Positions 50,430 through 58,191 of a stretch of 64,000 bases of DNA are shown piece after piece. Origin of the DNA: Beijerinckiaceae bacterium. Its GTDB lineage: Bacteria; Pseudomonadota; Alphaproteobacteria; Rhizobiales; Beijerinckiaceae. The translations under genes were made by a program, and so were the position numbers. Where the stretch lies: NCBI GenBank assembly GCA_027533425.1, contig JAPZUD010000001.1, positions 124,001 to 188,000 of the forward strand, given 5' to 3'. Positions within the stretch are counted from its first letter, which is position 1. Each line of letters begins with the position of its first letter. A model generated the notes under the pieces. The model had not been told where the DNA came from and searched no databases. It was given only the letters and a program-made list of their open reading frames with translations.

Positions 50430-52567
50430 CACAGCGCTCCGATCAGGGCAACCAGCGAGATCAGCGGGATCACGTCGCGGACGCCATCCATGAAGATCTT
50501 CCAGTCGCTCTGTGCCATGTTCGGCACATAGACCGTGTCGCCCGCCCGCACGGCGGGGAGGCGCGAGATATCGCCCGATTTGGCAAAGCGGACGAGGTCG
50601 AACAGGCGGGCGCCTTCGGTCTGTGCCGTGATGTTGATCACGACGATCTTCGACTGGAGCGCGTCACTGGTCGGGCCGCCCGCCTCGGCGAGCAGGTCGA
50701 GCAGGGTCATGTCATCCGAAAAGCGGTAGCGCCCGGGCTTGCCGACGGCGCCGATCACGCGCACCGTGCGTTCCTTCGGGTCGTCGAGCCATTCCTTGTT
50801 TCGGTCCGGAATGAAGATGACATCGCCCGGCTTGACGCGCGGCAGCAGCTTGTCGTCGCCGGTCTCGAAATAGCGCGCTAGGTTGACCTTGCTGATCCGC
50901 GAGCCCTTGCCGTGGCGATGCGACACCCGGACATTGCGCAGATCCGCCGCGCCGGTCGGGCCGTTGGCGGCCGCGATGATGTCGAGAAAGTTCATCTGCG
51001 TGTTGAAGGCATAGCGGCCGGGCGAGCCGACCTGGCCCATCACATAGATCGAGGCTTCCGGCGCCTGCTGGACCCATTGCCCCTTCATGTCGACGGGGCT
51101 CGAGGGCAGGTCCGGCACCATGATCACCGCGCCGGCCCGCAGGCGGGGCAGGGCAGTGGCCTGGCCGTTGAGATAGGCCGTCATGTCGAACAGGACGGGC
51201 TTGCCCTTGTCATTCTCGCCGAGCCGGATCTGGATCCGCGCGAGATCGGCCTTGTGCGTCGGGCCGCCGGCCTGCGCCAGCAGGTCGAGCAGGGACATTT
51301 CGTCCGACCATTCGAAGCGGCCGGGGCGCGTCACGGCGCCCATCAGCTTGACGGCCCGGTCCGGCGCGATCTTGAGCCAGGAGGGTTCCTTGGTATCGGT
51401 CTTTTCCGGCACGAAGATCGCGTCGCCCGCGCCGACTGGCGGCAGGGCTCCGCCCTTGCCCTCGGTGAAGAGCGGCAGGTCGACCAAGGCCACGGTGCCA
51501 TCGGCCCGGATCAGGCGGATCTGGCGGGTATCGGCGAAGCGCGTTGGCCCGCCGGCATTGGCGAGAATGTCGATGAAGCCGGCCCCGGGCTTGGAATCGA
51601 AGGCGCCGGGCTTGGCCACCTCGCCCATGACATAGACCGTGTTCTTGCCGGCGCGGATCTCCTCGAGCTGCTTCGGCACGAAGATCGTTGCACCTTCGGC
51701 AAGATCGGGCAGGAGATGCGCCTTGCCGCTGTCGAGGAAGGTCTGCAGGTTGAAGATGGTCGGCTGGCCCTTCGCGATGATGCGGATCTGCTCGACCGAG
51801 GCATAGCGCGTCACGCCGCCGGCCCGCATGATCATGTCGATCGCGTTGGACCCGGCCTTGTAGGCGAAGATGCCGGGCTTGTTGACCTCGCCGAACACCT
51901 TGATGGAGGACCGGTCCTCGCCGCCATCCCCGGCTTCCGCCAGGGTCCGCCCGTCGAAATCGATCTGGACATTCCCGGTTCGCGGCGAGGCCGGCACGAA
52001 CAGCGTATCGAGCGGCTCCAGCGCCGGCAGCAGGCCGGGATCGCCGGTATCGAGATATTTCTTGTAGTCGAAGCTGATCTCGCGATCCTTCCGGCGCAGC
52101 TGGAACCGGTCGAGTTGCGCGCCCTGATTGAGGCCGCCGGCCGCGGCAATCGCCATCTGCACCGAGGCATCGCCGGGAATCTCCACCGGCCCGGGATTCT
52201 TCACATAGCCGAGCACGGTCACCAGCAGCCGGCGCTCCTTCAGCGCCAGAGTCAGCCGGTCGAGATCCCGATAGACGCGCGACAGGCTTGTCCGGATGGC
52301 AGCCTCCGCTTCCCGTGTCGTCAGTCCGGCGACGATCACCGCGCCAACCTCCGGCAGGATGATCTGCCCCTGCCGGTCGATCTTGAAATCCTGCGACAAA
52401 GCCGCTTCGCCCGGCACCCGCAGGGCGACCGTGTCGCCGATCCGCAGTGCGTCGCGCGCAGTCGCGGCGGAAGCCGCCGCCGTCAATGCGAAGAGCAGCG
52501 CCGCGAGCGCAAGCGCGAGGGCGGCAAGGCGGTGGAACGGGGGCAGGGCGGTCGCGGAGATCGTCAT
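50429..52567 (-). CDS. Wza/OtnA-type polysaccharide export protein with six SLBB repeats
   Basis: A 712-residue secreted protein, about twice the size of typical Wza. A signal peptide (about 1-35) is followed by the polysaccharide export domain (LRIGDTVALRVPGEAALSQD, RQGQIILPEVGAVIVAGLTT). Six SLBB-like repeats then start near residues 111, 223, 314, 408, 513 and 613, each with a VxGxVxxPGxF/Y motif such as VFGEVNKPGIFAY, VMGEVAKPGAF and VIGAVGKPGRY. A hydrophobic C-terminus (VIPLISLVALIGAL) ends the protein. It should form the periplasmic/outer-membrane channel. It overlaps the small lipoprotein gene by ATGA. Confidence 0.88.
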   Translation of the reverse strand: MTISATALPPFHRLAALALALAALLFALTAAASAATARDALRIGDTVALRVPGEAALSQDFKIDRQGQIILPEVGAVIVAGLTTREAEAAIRTSLSRVYRDLDRLTLALKERRLLVTVLGYVKNPGPVEIPGDASVQMAIAAAGGLNQGAQLDRFQLRRKDREISFDYKKYLDTGDPGLLPALEPLDTLFVPASPRTGNVQIDFDGRTLAEAGDGGEDRSSIKVFGEVNKPGIFAYKAGSNAIDMIMRAGGVTRYASVEQIRIIAKGQPTIFNLQTFLDSGKAHLLPDLAEGATIFVPKQLEEIRAGKNTVYVMGEVAKPGAFDSKPGAGFIDILANAGGPTRFADTRQIRLIRADGTVALVDLPLFTEGKGGALPPVGAGDAIFVPEKTDTKEPSWLKIAPDRAVKLMGAVTRPGRFEWSDEMSLLDLLAQAGGPTHKADLARIQIRLGENDKGKPVLFDMTAYLNGQATALPRLRAGAVIMVPDLPSSPVDMKGQWVQQAPEASIYVMGQVGSPGRYAFNTQMNFLDIIAAANGPTGAADLRNVRVSHRHGKGSRISKVNLARYFETGDDKLLPRVKPGDVIFIPDRNKEWLDDPKERTVRVIGAVGKPGRYRFSDDMTLLDLLAEAGGPTSDALQSKIVVINITAQTEGARLFDLVRFAKSGDISRLPAVRAGDTVYVPNMAQSDWKIFMDGVRDVIPLISLVALIGAL

Positions 52568-52887
52568 GGCTTCGGGCTCGGCAGGTGGGGCTCGATTGCA
52601 TCAAGCACGCGGGCAAGGCGGAGCCGGTCATCGGCGAGATCGTCGACAAGACCGGCCTGGTGGTTGCGCTGCGCGCGGATCAGCAGCAGCCGGGCCTCGT
52701 CGGCGAGGCCGGCCGCCCAGCGTTCCGCGCCGCGCTGGCGCAGGCTTTCGTAGCGCGTGGTCAGGCCCTGCAGGCCGGGATCCTCGACGGCGCGCCGTTC
52801 GGCAAAGCCGCCCGTGCCGGGTTCCGGCCAGGTAGCGCAGCCGCCGGCCAGGGCAGCGACGAGCACGAGGATGGCCAGCCGGGGCAT
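52564..52887 (-). CDS. small lipoprotein of the export operon
   Basis: A 107-residue protein with a short signal and lipobox LAGGC (lipidated C18). The rest is mainly charged, Arg/Leu/Ala-rich and probably alpha-helical (SLRQRGAERWAAGLADEAR). There is no recognised family. ATG 52887 overlaps the STAS stop (TGATG) and its own stop overlaps the Wza-like start by ATGA. It sits between a regulator and the export channel, so an assembly role for the channel is plausible. Confidence 0.7.
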   Translation of the reverse strand: MPRLAILVLVAALAGGCATWPEPGTGGFAERRAVEDPGLQGLTTRYESLRQRGAERWAAGLADEARLLLIRAQRNHQAGLVDDLADDRLRLARVLDAIEPHLPSPKP

Positions 52888-53174
52888 CACGCGCTCCGGG
52901 CCAGGTCCGGCGCCAGGATCGGCGTCAGCTTCAGATGGTCAAGCAACTGGCGCGGCTGGCCGCTCAGCCCGGCAATTTCCAGCCGGCGTCCGCGGGCATT
53001 GAGCCGCTTGTACAGGAAGACGAGGCCGCCCACGCCGCTGGAATCGATGAAGCTGACATTGGAGACATCAAGCGCGACGTCTTCCTCGGCGGCGGCCAGT
53101 TCCTCGAACAGCACCCGCACGGTGGTCATCGTGCCGGCATCGAGGTCGTCCTGAATGCGCAATCTACGGGTCAT
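52887..53174 (-). CDS. STAS-domain anti-sigma-factor antagonist
   Basis: A 95-residue SpoIIAA/RsbV-like protein. ATG 53174 has AAGGAG 6 bp upstream. DVSNVSFIDSSGVGGLVFL holds the DSSG motif whose serine is the usual phosphorylation site. It is first in an operon with the export genes and behind a perfect sigma-54 promoter. Its likely regulators are the HATPase and SpoIIE domains of the protein encoded at 47185-48690. The downstream target is unknown; STAS proteins in exopolysaccharide loci can act directly on synthesis or export. Confidence 0.88.
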   Translation of the reverse strand: MTRRLRIQDDLDAGTMTTVRVLFEELAAAEEDVALDVSNVSFIDSSGVGGLVFLYKRLNARGRRLEIAGLSGQPRQLLDHLKLTPILAPDLARSA

Positions 53175-53221
53175 GATAGGCTCCTTCTTCCGGCCAGAGC
53201 GGCCGATCCGGGATGGAAGGC

Positions 53222-53237
53222 AGCAAGGCCGGTGCCA
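53222..53237 (-). promoter_or_regulatory. consensus sigma-54 promoter of the STAS-export operon
   Basis: On the minus strand TGGCAC (53232-53237), 5 bp, TTGCT (53222-53226), a complete match. It is 48 bp upstream of ATG 53174. Confidence 0.8.
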
Positions 53238-53295
53238 GCCGCGTTCGGCCTGCAATCCGGCGATTTCCGCCGGTTTCCGGGGCGGACTCGCCCAG

Positions 53296-53354
53296 TTCGC
53301 AAATCCGGAATTGCAAAAAGCAACGCCCGCTGCCGCGATTTCCGTTGCGAATTC
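53296..53354. promoter_or_regulatory. shared TTCGCAAAT/TTGCAA cluster between two divergent sigma-54 promoters
   Basis: TTCGCAAATCC (53296-53306), GGAATTGCAAAAAGCAACG (53307-53325) and GTTGCGAATTC (53344-53354) lie midway in the 256-bp gap 53175-53430. They are about 60 bp from the minus-strand -24 element and 25-80 bp from the plus-strand one. They are AT-rich against GC-rich surroundings. Confidence 0.5.
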
Positions 53355-53377
53355 GAAAGAATCCCGGCCGCAGCGCC

Positions 53378-53393
53378 GGGCATGGGCCTTGCT
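53378..53393 (+). promoter_or_regulatory. sigma-54 promoter of the GT4/GT2-PGT operon
   Basis: GGGCAT (53378-53383), 5 bp, TTGCT (53389-53393), with one mismatch at the first base. It is 38 bp upstream of ATG 53431. Confidence 0.6.
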
Positions 53394-53430
53394 GGTCCGG
53401 GCCAGACCCTGACTCAAGAAAGGCCCCCCG

Positions 53431-54492
53431 ATGTCGACCCATTTCCATATCGTCCAGCGCATGGCCCCCGGCGGGATCGAGACTGTCGTGCTCGATCTCG
53501 CCCGGATGGACCCCGAACTGGTGATCGTCTCTCTCGAAGGTACGCGCGAGAGCCTTGTCGCGCATTGGCCGGCCCTTGCCGGGCTTGGCCGGCAGCTGGT
53601 CGGCCTCGGCAAACCGGCCGGCCAGGCCTGGCTGCTGGTGCCGGCCCTGGCTGCGCTCATGCGGAAGCGGCGTGCACAGGCTGTGGTCACCCACCATATC
53701 GGTCCGCTGCTTTATGGTGGTCTTGCCGCCCGGCTGGCGGGCATCAGCCGCCGCGTCCATGTCGAGCATGATGGCTGGCACTATGCCAATGGTCGCCGCC
53801 GCCGCCTGGCCCGGGCGCTCGAATGGCTGGTCGCGCCGAAGCGCGTGGCCGTCTCGCATGCCACGGCCAGCCAGGTCGCCGAGGCGATCGGCGTGGTGCA
53901 TCAGGTCATCATCGCCAATGGCGTCGATCTCGACCGCTTCCAGCCCGGCTCGGCCCGGTATGCGCGGCTCCGTTTCGGCTTGCCGCTGGAGGCCCGGCTG
54001 ATCGGCTGTATCGGTCGGCTTGAGACCGTGAAGGGCCAGGACGTCCTGATCGATGCGCTGGCCCATCTTCCGGGCGAATGGCATGCCGCGCTGGCAGGGC
54101 AGGGCAGCCAGGCCGAGGCCTTGCGCACCCGGGCCGAGGCGCTGGGCCTTGGCGGCCGCGTCCATTTCCTCGGCCATGTCGAGGCACCGGAAAGCCTCTT
54201 TCCGGCCTTCGAGATGCTCGTCCTGCCCTCGCGGGCCGAAGGCTTTCCCCGCGTGCTGATCGAAGCGCAGGCGGCCGGCCTGCCGGTCGTCGCCACGAAG
54301 GTCGGCGGCGTCGCCGAGGCCGTCTGCCCGCGCACCGGCTATCTCGTGCCGCCGGAACAGCCCGAAGCGCTTGCCGACTGCATCCGTTGCGTCGGCGAGA
54401 TGCCCCCGGTCACGAGCCCGCGTTCCTTTGTCGATCCCCGTTTTTCCCATCGCGAGATGGCCGCGCAATACCGCGCGCTGCTCGCCGCCTGA
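53431..54492 (+). CDS. GT4 family glycosyltransferase
   Basis: A 353-residue GT-B enzyme. HIVQRMAPGGIETVVLDLAR is the acceptor-side motif. Donor-side motifs are ANGVDLDRF, LIGCIGRLETVKGQDVLIDA and the EX7E motif PSRAEGFPRVLIEAQAAGLP. It is followed after 17 bp by the GT2-phosphoglycosyl transferase fusion gene, so the two probably act in sequence early in repeat-unit synthesis. Confidence 0.88.
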   Translation: MSTHFHIVQRMAPGGIETVVLDLARMDPELVIVSLEGTRESLVAHWPALAGLGRQLVGLGKPAGQAWLLVPALAALMRKRRAQAVVTHHIGPLLYGGLAARLAGISRRVHVEHDGWHYANGRRRRLARALEWLVAPKRVAVSHATASQVAEAIGVVHQVIIANGVDLDRFQPGSARYARLRFGLPLEARLIGCIGRLETVKGQDVLIDALAHLPGEWHAALAGQGSQAEALRTRAEALGLGGRVHFLGHVEAPESLFPAFEMLVLPSRAEGFPRVLIEAQAAGLPVVATKVGGVAEAVCPRTGYLVPPEQPEALADCIRCVGEMPPVTSPRSFVDPRFSHREMAAQYRALLAA

Positions 54493-54509
54493 CCGTTCCG
54501 GAGTTTCCG

Positions 54510-56312
54510 ATGTCTGTCTTCTGGTTCCTCTTCGCCGTCAGTCTCGCACTGCTGGCCTATCACCATCTCGTCTACCCGCTCTGGTTGCGGGCCGTGCCGC
54601 CGCGGCCCCCGCAGCCCGCCCCGGCGGAAGGGCCCTGGCCGAGCCTCGGCGTTGTCGTGCCGGCCTATCGCGAGGCCGGGCATATCGAGGCGATGATCCA
54701 CCAGCTCGCCGCCCTCGACTACCCGAAAGACCGGCTGGAAATCCTCGTCGTATGCGACGGGTCGCCGGATGACACGCCCGAACGGGCCCGGCAGGCGCTG
54801 GCCGGTCTGGCCGGGCAGGACCATGCGATCCGGCTGATCGACCACCCGGTCAATCGCGGCAAGGTCGCCGTCCTCAACGATGCCATCGCGGCCTTGCGGG
54901 CGGAGATCGTCGTCCTGTTCGACGCGTCGAGCATCGTGCCGGCGGATACCCTCCGGCGCCTGGCGCCGGAATTCCGTGACCCCGCAACCGGCGTGGTCTG
55001 CCCTGCCTATGGCCTCGCCGAAGGGTCGGCCCCCGGCGAAACCGCCTATTGGCGCTATCAGCAGGGCATCCGCCGCCGCGAGGCCGCCTTCGCGGCTCCG
55101 ATGGGTGCGCATGGCGCGGGCTATGCCTTCCGGAAGGCGGCCTGGGCGCCGCTGCCGGCCGAGACGATCAATGATGATTTCGTCCTGCCGATGCGCATCG
55201 TTGCGGCCGGGTTCCGGCTGGTCGATCGACCCGATATCGTCATCGGCGACCGTGAGATCGCCCGCGCGGGCATTGACCGGCGCCGTCGGCGCCGTCTCGG
55301 AGCCGGCAACCTCCAGCAGGTCCTGCTCTGCCATCAGCTGCTCTGGGCCTCGGGCTGGCGGATGGGCCTGCTTTTCGCCTCCGGCAAGGCCCTGCGTGCC
55401 GTCGCACCACTCCTCGTGCTGATGCTCTTGGCCAGCACGATCGGGCTGGCCCTCACCGCCACAGGCCCGCTGGATATCCTGCCGCTCGTCGCGGTGGAAG
55501 GCGTCGCCGTCCTAGCCCTGCTGGCAAATCGCCTGCCCCGGGGGCGCCTCCGGGCCCTCGGGCAGGCCCTCCGTTATGCCCTCGGCAGCTATCTGGCCAT
55601 GGCCCGCGGCATTCTCGACCTCGCGATGGGGCGCTTTGACGATGACCGCCGCCTGGCCGACCGGCGTGAACCCGGCGGCGCACTGGTGCTCAGCCCGCTC
55701 ACGCGCGGCTTGAAGCGCCTCTTCGATATCCTGATCGCGCTGTTGGCGTTTCTTGGCCTGCTGGTGATCGGCCCGCTGATCGCCCTGGCGATCCGCCTCG
55801 ATTCCCCGGGGCCGATCTTCTATCGGCAGTTGCGGGTCGGGCGCGCGCTGCCCGACCGGACCGACCTGTTCCACCTGATCAAGTTCCGCACCATGCGCGT
55901 CGATGCCGAGGCGGGAACCGGGGCGGTCTGGGCGGCCAAGGGCGATCCGCGCGTCACCCGGCTCGGGCGGTTCCTGCGCAAGACGCGGCTCGATGAGTTG
56001 CCGCAATGCCTCAATGTCCTGCGCGGCGAAATGTCGATTGTCGGCCCGCGTCCGGAACGGCCGGTCTTTTTCAGCAAGCTCGAGGCGGAAATCCCCTTCT
56101 ATGTCGAGCGGACCTTCGGCCTGAAACCGGGCGTGACCGGACTCGCGCAGGTCTCGACCGGCTATGATGCCACGATCGACGATGTCCGGCTCAAGATCCT
56201 GTTCGACCACAGCTATGCGCTCAAGGTGCAGTCGCCCTGGGCCTGGCTGCGCACGGATCTGGCGATCATCGCCAAGACCTTCCTCGTGATGGGGCTCGGC
56301 ATGGGGCGCTGA
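54510..56312 (+). CDS. fusion: GT2 glycosyltransferase plus monotopic phosphoglycosyl transferase (WcaJ-like)
   Basis: A 600-residue fusion. ATG 54510 is chosen because GGAG lies 6 bp upstream; the frame upstream shadows the previous gene. After an N-terminal helix, residues 45-280 are GT2: [33 protein letters not shown], then [10 protein letters not shown]. Two or three helices follow (about 290-355). From about 395 it is a bacterial sugar transferase: [20 protein letters not shown] re-entrant helix, [25 protein letters not shown] with the catalytic Asp-Glu, and [20 protein letters not shown] followed by GPRPERP. The second half should load undecaprenyl phosphate with the first sugar phosphate and the first half add a later sugar. 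Fusions of this kind are known but uncommon. Confidence 0.87.
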   Translation: MSVFWFLFAVSLALLAYHHLVYPLWLRAVPPRPPQPAPAEGPWPSLGVVVPAYREAGHIEAMIHQLAALDYPKDRLEILVVCDGSPDDTPERARQALAGLAGQDHAIRLIDHPVNRGKVAVLNDAIAALRAEIVVLFDASSIVPADTLRRLAPEFRDPATGVVCPAYGLAEGSAPGETAYWRYQQGIRRREAAFAAPMGAHGAGYAFRKAAWAPLPAETINDDFVLPMRIVAAGFRLVDRPDIVIGDREIARAGIDRRRRRRLGAGNLQQVLLCHQLLWASGWRMGLLFASGKALRAVAPLLVLMLLASTIGLALTATGPLDILPLVAVEGVAVLALLANRLPRGRLRALGQALRYALGSYLAMARGILDLAMGRFDDDRRLADRREPGGALVLSPLTRGLKRLFDILIALLAFLGLLVIGPLIALAIRLDSPGPIFYRQLRVGRALPDRTDLFHLIKFRTMRVDAEAGTGAVWAAKGDPRVTRLGRFLRKTRLDELPQCLNVLRGEMSIVGPRPERPVFFSKLEAEIPFYVERTFGLKPGVTGLAQVSTGYDATIDDVRLKILFDHSYALKVQSPWAWLRTDLAIIAKTFLVMGLGMGR

Positions 56313-56328
56313 ACTGACATTCGAGACA

Positions 56329-56372
56329 GGCCGCGCAGGAGGACCGACCCGCAAGGTCAATCCTGCGCGGCC
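56329..56372 (+). terminator. terminator hairpin ending the exopolysaccharide locus
   Basis: GGCCGCGCAGGA (56329-56340) and TCCTGCGCGGCC (56361-56372) form a perfect 12-bp stem, extended inside by GACC/GGTC, 16 bp after the stop. The rest of the 303-bp gap to 56616 shows no gene; an AT-richer patch near 56495-56575 is the probable promoter region of the next gene. Confidence 0.7.
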
Positions 56373-56615
56373 GGATCGTTGCCGGGTTGGCGAGCGATCC
56401 GGAGATGTCCTGGCGGATCCCACATCGCCGTTCCGAAGCGGATCCATGTTCGACGGACTGCCACACTGATGCGACACATCGCGGCTATGGCTGCGAAAGT
56501 TTTTGTTCAGCTTGTCGGGGAAAAGGCAGCACCGTTTTGATGAATCAAACGTAACAGCAATCCGAATGGTTTTCCCTGATCGGGGGCGTGCCCTTGGCCC
56601 CGGAGAGTATTGTCG

Positions 56616-57443
56616 ATGCGCCTATCTCTTGTTCCTGCCACCATCGCCCTGGCGAGCCTCGCGGTTCCAGCCTTGCCTGCCGTTGCGCAGCAGATTGACC
56701 TCAGAAGCCCCGAAGCGAGGAATGCGCCGCGCACCTGGAATGTCTCGCTCGGCCTCGGCGTCGGTGTGGCTCCGGCCTTTCTGGGCTCGAAACGGGGGGC
56801 GGTCGCCTTCCGGCCGATCGTCTCGATCGGGCGTGGCCTTGGCAGTCGGTGGCTGTCGGTCGCCGATGACAATATCGGCATCGGCCTGATCGAGGGCGAC
56901 AACTGGCGCGCCGGCGTCGCGGGCAAGCTCCTCTGGGAACGGCGCGCTTCGGATCATTCCGAATTGCGCGGCCTCGGCAATGTGCGTTTCGGCGGGGAAA
57001 TCGGCGGCTTTGCCGAGTTCTACCCGTTGCCGTGGCTGCGGGCGCGCGGCGAGATCCGTCAGGGCCTCTTCGCGCATGATGCGCTGATGGGGGATATCAA
57101 GCTCGATGCCTTCACCCGGCTTGGCGAACGCTGGATCGTGTCGGCCGGTCCGCGCATGTCCTTTGCCGGTCGTGATTTCACCCAGACCTATCTCGGGGTC
57201 ACGGCGCAGCAATCCGCGGCATCGGGCCTGCCGGCCTTCAAGGCTGGCCATGGCCTGCTCTCCTATGGCGCGGCAGCACAGGTCACCTATCAATGGACGC
57301 CCCGCCTCGAAACCAGTGCCTTCGTCCAGGCCACGAGGCTCGCCGGCGATGCTGCGAATTCGCCGCTGGTGAAACAGAAGGGCTCGGCGAACCAGTTCAG
57401 CCTTGGTTCGAGCGTTCGCTGGACATTCGATACCGGTTATTGA
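56616..57443 (+). CDS. MipA/OmpV family outer-membrane protein
   Basis: A 275-residue protein with a signal peptide (MRLSLVPATIALASLAVPAL, cleavage after AVA). The mature chain is a beta-barrel of the MipA/OmpV family: WNVSLGLGVGVAPAFLGSKR near the start, RPIVSIGRGLGSRWLS, GPRMSFAGRDFTQTYLGVTA, and ending FSLGSSVRWTFDTGY with an aromatic terminal residue. ATG 56616 is 8 bp from GGAGAG; a TTG two codons before it is less likely. It is either a scaffold or a porin-like protein; the substrate is unknown. Confidence 0.85.
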   Translation: MRLSLVPATIALASLAVPALPAVAQQIDLRSPEARNAPRTWNVSLGLGVGVAPAFLGSKRGAVAFRPIVSIGRGLGSRWLSVADDNIGIGLIEGDNWRAGVAGKLLWERRASDHSELRGLGNVRFGGEIGGFAEFYPLPWLRARGEIRQGLFAHDALMGDIKLDAFTRLGERWIVSAGPRMSFAGRDFTQTYLGVTAQQSAASGLPAFKAGHGLLSYGAAAQVTYQWTPRLETSAFVQATRLAGDAANSPLVKQKGSANQFSLGSSVRWTFDTGY

Positions 57444-57650
57444 GGGTGCGCGCCGAGAGGCCTGACATGCGGTGGTTTCTGTTTTAACGTCTCGCTGCCG
57501 TATTTATAAACGGGCACGGTGCTTCTCGGGCTAGCATGCGTTCGTCTGAAAGTGCCTGATCGTCAAATCGACATGTCATATGATTGTTGCTTACGTTGAC
57601 GCAGCGTTCCTCAATGGCGTTACACTGTCGGGCGCAAGCGAAAGTTCGAG

Positions 57651-57995
57651 ATGACCAATGCAGAAAAATCGACGATACGGGCTCCTGTAATGATCAGAAA
57701 CAAATCAATCAATATAATTATTGGTCGATCACTCGAATTATATATTAGAAAATTCGCTGGAATAACGATATTTTTTGTTATATGCGGTGCGTTTGTCTCT
57801 ATATATAGATATTATATTGGGTTGCCGACGTATTTTTTGATATCAACATTATTTACATTGTTATCATTCCCGGCTGCGGCATTAGTAATAGTTTTTATTA
57901 TTTTTATATACTGCAAGAAATTCAAGGAGTATGATCTAGAAAAAATAGATCAGGTCTTGAGGGAGGCCGCGGAAACAGGGGCGTCAAATAAATAA
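57651..57995 (+). CDS. AT-rich orphan two-helix membrane protein
   Basis: A 114-residue open frame whose composition (long A/T runs, ATA and TTA codons) differs sharply from all its neighbours. It has two hydrophobic segments (about residues 36-56 and 60-90), a cytoplasmic basic/acidic tail (YCKKFKEYDLEKIDQVLREA) and no recognised family. A later start at ATG 57690 (codon 14) is possible. The composition suggests recent acquisition, though no integrase or repeat boundary is seen. The 207-bp gap upstream (57444-57650) is also unlike the genome average. Whether it is expressed is unknown. Confidence 0.5.
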   Translation: MTNAEKSTIRAPVMIRNKSINIIIGRSLELYIRKFAGITIFFVICGAFVSIYRYYIGLPTYFLISTLFTLLSFPAAALVIVFIIFIYCKKFKEYDLEKIDQVLREAAETGASNK

Positions 57996-58023
57996 AATGG
58001 CGTCCCGCCAATGGGGCAAGCGC

Positions 58024-58060
58024 CGCAACCCTCGATGACGTAGGGCGCGTTCCCGCGCTC
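58024..58060. repeat. dispersed intergenic repeat, copy D (module 1 only)
   Basis: CGCAACCCTCGATGACGTAG (58024-58043) followed by GGCGCGTTCCCGCGCTCC resembles 10692-10733. On the opposite strand both copies can be read as ...IEGC....GG..., but there is no start or stop arrangement that makes a gene. The second module was not found here. Confidence 0.35.
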
Positions 58061-58191
58061 CCCCTCTCGCCCCCGACCACGCAACGTCCGTGCGCATTTT
58101 GCGAAATCTTTATGGGTTTCCGTCACCGTTAGGTCCTCATCCGGCGAATCTCTTTCCCCGCCCGGCACCCGCACCCATACGGACTGATGTC

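Noticed and set aside
56551-56575. CGTAACAG...CGAATG before the MipA gene as an ECF promoter
   Set aside because: The spacer is only about 5 bp instead of 15.
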